This document shows, piece by piece, positions 58,906 to 61,690 of a stretch of DNA of 61,690 nt. This stretch comes from Candidatus Thorarchaeota archaeon (lineage in GTDB: Archaea; Asgardarchaeota; Thorarchaeia; Thorarchaeales; Thorarchaeaceae): the NCBI GenBank assembly GCA_029855935.1, contig JAGSHN010000003.1, forward strand, positions 1-61,690. Direction: 5' to 3'. Both the position numbers and the translations under genes were made by a program. How positions within the stretch are numbered: position 1 is the first letter of the stretch; each line of letters starts with the position of its first letter. The notes under the pieces were generated by a model, which saw only the letters and a program-made list of their open reading frames with translations, was not told the DNA's origin and ran no database searches.

Positions 58906-60387
58906 ATGAGTGATGGTGAGCAGGGTGGAGACGGGCTGGAACTGCAGGAGGAGTACGACGAGGCCGCTGACGAGGCGGCGTACGAGGACTGGCTGGACGA
59001 GGTGGTGTACACTCACTGCTGTCCGTACGCGTCAATCCCCTACACCACTGATGAGGGCAAGAAGGACGAGTTCGAGGTGCACTGGTCGACGACGGAACTG
59101 GAACTTATCCTGCTTGACGACTATCTGGTGGATGTTGACCTGAGTGAGGTACCGCAGTGTCGCTGGCTCAAAGAGATAACCATTTCGCATCATAGGCTGA
59201 GACGGATTGATCTGAGTCCGCTGGCAGAGTGTCGTCGTCTGACCGAACTGGACCTCAGAGACAATCAACTTGAGGAGGTGGACCTGAGTCCGCTTGCCGG
59301 GCTTCCGCGTTTCCGCATTCTTAATCTCACAGCGAACAGGTTGCAGGTGATTGATCTGAGTCCGTTGGCACAGTGTCCCCGTCTGGAGTCTCTCATCCTG
59401 ACCAGAAACCAGTTGCGGGAGGTGGACCTGAGTCCACTTGCCAGTTGTTCGAACCTTGCTGAACTCTCATTGCGCGGGAACCAGTTAGAGCGTGTGGATC
59501 TGAGTCCGCTTGCTCGTTGTCCAAGCCTTGCCAAGCTCTTATTGGATGGGAATCAGTTACGAGAGGTGGATTTGAGTCCACTTGCCAGTTGTCGGAACCT
59601 TGCTGAACTCTCATTGCGCGGGAACCAGTTAGAGCGTGTGGATCTGAGTCCGCTTGCTCGTTGTCCGAATCTTAGACATCTTTCTTTGACTGGGAACCAG
59701 CTAGAGCGTGTGGATCTGAGTCCGCTTGCTCGTTGTCCAAGCCTTGCGAAACTCTCACTACACGGAAACCAATTGCGGGAGGTGGACCTGGAACCGCTTG
59801 CCCGTTGCTCGAATCTTACTGAACTGTACTTAGGTGCGAACTGGCTAGAGCGTGTGGATCTGAGTCCACTTGCCAGTTGTCGGAACCTTGCTGAACTCTC
59901 ATTACGCGGGAACCGGTTGAGCGAGGTGGACCTGGAACCGCTTGCCCGTTGCTCGAATCTTACTGGGCTCTCATTGGATGTGAACCGGTTAGAGCGTGTG
60001 GACCTGAGTCCGCTTGCTCGTTGTCCGAACCTTAGACATCTTTCTTTGACTGGGAACCGGTTAGAGCGTGTGGACCTGAGTCCGCTTGCTCGTTGTCAGA
60101 ATCTTGCTGAACTGTACTTGGAAGAAAATCAGTTGCGAGACATTAATTTGGAACCACTGGCCAGTTGCACACGTCTCTCTACTATCTATCTAGAGGGAAA
60201 CCCGCTAGGGGAGGTGGACATCACGCCACTCATCCTCTGTAGAAACCTCACCATATTTCAAGTTGATGACGATGTCCGTCTTATTGGCAATAGGGTTCGA
60301 CTCTCCACTATGGACAAGGAGCTTGTGAGTTTTGTTCTCAAACATCGATTTCTCCACGACATCTACGACCGGATAGAGTGGTACTGA
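58906..60387 (+). CDS. Leucine-rich-repeat protein
   Basis: The 493-residue protein has an acidic N-terminal part (residues 1-85, with ELQEEYDEAADEAA and CCPYASIPY), about fifteen complete 24-residue repeats and one partial (about 86-460), and a short C-terminal cap. The repeat consensus is LxELxLxxNxLxxVDLSPLAxCxN, with a cysteine in most units (DLSPLARC). It folds as a curved solenoid for protein binding. No signal peptide or transmembrane segment is seen. A TATA box precedes it by 60 nt. Ligand unknown. Confidence 0.88.
   Translation: MSDGEQGGDGLELQEEYDEAADEAAYEDWLDEVVYTHCCPYASIPYTTDEGKKDEFEVHWSTTELELILLDDYLVDVDLSEVPQCRWLKEITISHHRLRRIDLSPLAECRRLTELDLRDNQLEEVDLSPLAGLPRFRILNLTANRLQVIDLSPLAQCPRLESLILTRNQLREVDLSPLASCSNLAELSLRGNQLERVDLSPLARCPSLAKLLLDGNQLREVDLSPLASCRNLAELSLRGNQLERVDLSPLARCPNLRHLSLTGNQLERVDLSPLARCPSLAKLSLHGNQLREVDLEPLARCSNLTELYLGANWLERVDLSPLASCRNLAELSLRGNRLSEVDLEPLARCSNLTGLSLDVNRLERVDLSPLARCPNLRHLSLTGNRLERVDLSPLARCQNLAELYLEENQLRDINLEPLASCTRLSTIYLEGNPLGEVDITPLILCRNLTIFQVDDDVRLIGNRVRLSTMDKELVSFVLKHRFLHDIYDRIEWY
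59161..60240 (+). repeat. Tandem 72-bp coding repeats in the LRR gene
   Basis: Consecutive LRR units are repeated at 72-bp spacing with high DNA identity in the central part (about 59400-60120, e.g. CTTGCTCGTTGTCCGAA). Some pairs of units differ at only a few bases, suggesting recent duplication or recombination. Confidence 0.7.
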
Positions 60388-60774
60388 ACACGCCTCACCC
60401 CATCTCCGCCTGTCTAAGGTAGATTGGTCTCCCTGATTGACTGGAGTATGCAGTTTCTTCCTACATTCATTGTTTCTCGACCTGGCTGTCCAGTCAGCCA
60501 GCAGTCAGTTCCTGACGGTAGGCCTCTCACAGCGTAGAGAGACTGGGCGAACAGTCTGATGGTCGCAGAGTATCTCTCCTCCCTCCAAGAGCAAGAGATA
60601 TAAGTCACTGTTCTGCACATCGAAACTTGCTACTACTTTTTTGCCTCTGGAGAGGTAGTACCGCTTGCTGTCCGGTTGTGGGGTTGACTACGGGGACAAG
60701 AACAGAGATCTGGACAGTGAGGGGTATGCCGCTCTCCTCTAAGAGATTAAGAGGGATGATGGGAGGAGTTCCAG
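60388..60774. promoter_or_regulatory. Intergenic region before the secreted toroid protein
   Basis: Only a TATA-like AGATATAAG (60595-60603) and a GGAGGAG ribosome site (about 60761-60767) are recognised; the leader would be about 145 nt. Confidence 0.4.
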
Positions 60775-61530
60775 GTGCGGTACAACTCGCGACTCTTTGT
60801 TCGAGTCACACTCTTAGTACTCGGTCTGTTGTTGTGTTCTGTGGTGACCACGGTCCAGGTATTGGCACAGGAGCCTACCCGAACTAGTGTCACACTCCCC
60901 GAGTACGTGCTGAGCTGCTACGATTCTGTCAACAAGGGGTTTGGGTCTCGACCCGGGGAGAACGCAACGTTGGAATCGACGCTGGAGGCTGTTCGGCTCC
61001 TTGTGGGAGAGACAGACACTGCTGCCTGGTCGGTGGAGTTACGACAGGCTGTGGACGAGATTGTTGAGCACTATGTGTCGCTACAGGTTGACGGTCGTGG
61101 TGGGTTTGCGTTCTCAGAGGGGGAGGCCCCTGACGTGCAGGCGACGGCGCTGATACTCGAGACGCTGCGTGTCCTGAATCGCCTCGATGCAATTGACATC
61201 GACGGAGTAGTTCGGTATCTCCGCATATCCTCGTATGGTCATGGACGAACAGGATTTACTCTGGACCGGTGGTTGACAGAGGGCGACTTTGAGTACAAGT
61301 ACTGGATGCTCCGTGCAGCAGCAGCGATTGATGGTGTTCCGGACAGTAGTGGAGTCCCGATTGCGGGGCCTGAGACCATTGGCCTGACGCGGATCAGTCT
61401 GCATCGGCACGTCTTGGCGCCAGAGGCGAATCGTGCGGACTTTCCCGAGAACGAGCCGTATCTGGTCTGGGGTCAGACTTTATTCTCGCAGGGGAGAGGT
61501 CTGGACGCCGACTATGCAAGTCCGGAATGA
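60775..61530 (+). CDS. Secreted alpha/alpha-toroid (terpenoid cyclase/prenyltransferase-like fold) protein
   Basis: A signal peptide (RVTLLVLGLLLCSVVTTVQVLAQ) is followed by repeats of the QW/prenyltransferase toroid type: VNKGFGSRPGENATLESTLEAVRLL, GGFAFSEGEAPDVQATALILETLRVL and IDIDGVVRYLRISS. The product is only 251 residues, with two to three repeat pairs, fewer than full toroid enzymes, and no clear catalytic Asp motif. It may be a binding module. GTG 60775 follows GGAGGAG. It is uncertain whether the frame was truncated. Confidence 0.65.
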   Translation: MRYNSRLFVRVTLLVLGLLLCSVVTTVQVLAQEPTRTSVTLPEYVLSCYDSVNKGFGSRPGENATLESTLEAVRLLVGETDTAAWSVELRQAVDEIVEHYVSLQVDGRGGFAFSEGEAPDVQATALILETLRVLNRLDAIDIDGVVRYLRISSYGHGRTGFTLDRWLTEGDFEYKYWMLRAAAAIDGVPDSSGVPIAGPETIGLTRISLHRHVLAPEANRADFPENEPYLVWGQTLFSQGRGLDADYASPE

Positions 61531-61690
61531 GCAACGAGTCACAGTGCCTTTGAATGAAGTTAGGATAGAGAGTAAGAGGATGTATGCATTGTGTGACTGC
61601 GTGGAGGGATAGAAGAAGGAAGGTAGGAGTCGTGGTCAACAGCGAGGCGGGGCGCTGCGAGTTCACCTGTCCGTCGACCGGGCTCCGCAC

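Noticed and set aside
59161-60240. Possible CRISPR array or satellite in the repeat region
   Set aside because: The 72-bp units are in frame, encode LRR motifs and have no unique spacers.

Overview
The window is about 61.7 kb of archaeal chromosome, roughly 55-60% G+C by eye. Archaeal origin is supported by TATA-type promoters with very short or no leaders (for example before merA and the 30891 gene), an archaeal-type 23S rRNA, a Pyrococcus-type group 3b [NiFe] hydrogenase, an archaeoflavoprotein, a geranylgeranyl-reductase family enzyme and tungstate/molybdopterin genes. No 16S rRNA adjoins the 23S gene, which sits alone between the arms of its own processing stem. Together with LRR, WD40 and TnpB-like proteins and several bacterial-type genes (RNase PH, full-length transketolase, MerA, SerRS), this fits an Asgard-like anaerobic or microaerophilic archaeon, but the lineage cannot be fixed from this sequence.

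Layout. 0-5 kb: trmO, then hydBGDA, a complete cytosolic hydrogenase operon without maturation genes. 5-7.5 kb: a TIM-barrel isomerase, a CDP-alcohol phosphotransferase and a nucleotidyltransferase in one minus-strand operon resembling a split inositol-phosphate (DIPP synthase-like) pathway. 7.9-10.5 kb: an MgtE/SLC41-type transporter and a PhoU/TrkA-C protein. 10.5-18 kb: a nine-gene minus-strand run, tupABC-moaA-moaE-moaC-moaB-moeA-moeB-like, coupling tungstate uptake to cofactor synthesis, with no moaD. 18-20 kb: merA. 20-23 kb: an opine-dehydrogenase-like gene and a B12-binding mutase-like gene behind a 16-bp palindrome and a structured leader.

23-28.5 kb: full-length transketolase, sufCB, a PEBP protein and a rubrerythrin-like protein. 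28.8-32.9 kb: an uncharacterised enzyme-like protein, an ECF transporter S component, and divergently a threonine-synthase-like protein that lacks the PLP lysine and is fused to a PadR-type winged helix; then superoxide reductase. 33-38.3 kb: a zinc-motif membrane protein, serS, a glycosyltransferase, nth and an MFS transporter. 39.3-41.9 kb: two adjacent two-module winged-helix regulators. 42-46 kb: GNAT, nucleoside phosphorylase, a MIG-type mismatch glycosylase, afpA and a divergent F420-type oxidoreductase. 46-53.8 kb: GGR-family reductase, membrane M28 peptidase, WD40 protein, a TnpB N-half-like protein without RuvC, a degenerate nucleotidyltransferase, bacterial-type rph and a secreted transglutaminase-like protein.

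54-58 kb: the 23S rRNA gene. Its peptidyl-transferase region is interrupted by about 330 nt, and I cannot find the universally conserved segment that carries A2451. 58.9-61.7 kb: a leucine-rich-repeat protein with about fifteen 24-residue repeats, and a secreted alpha/alpha-toroid protein.

The strongest leads are the interrupted 23S, the lysine-less threonine synthase-PadR fusion with a palindromic operator, the stand-alone TnpB N-half, the opine dehydrogenase/B12 operon, and the paired two-module regulators.
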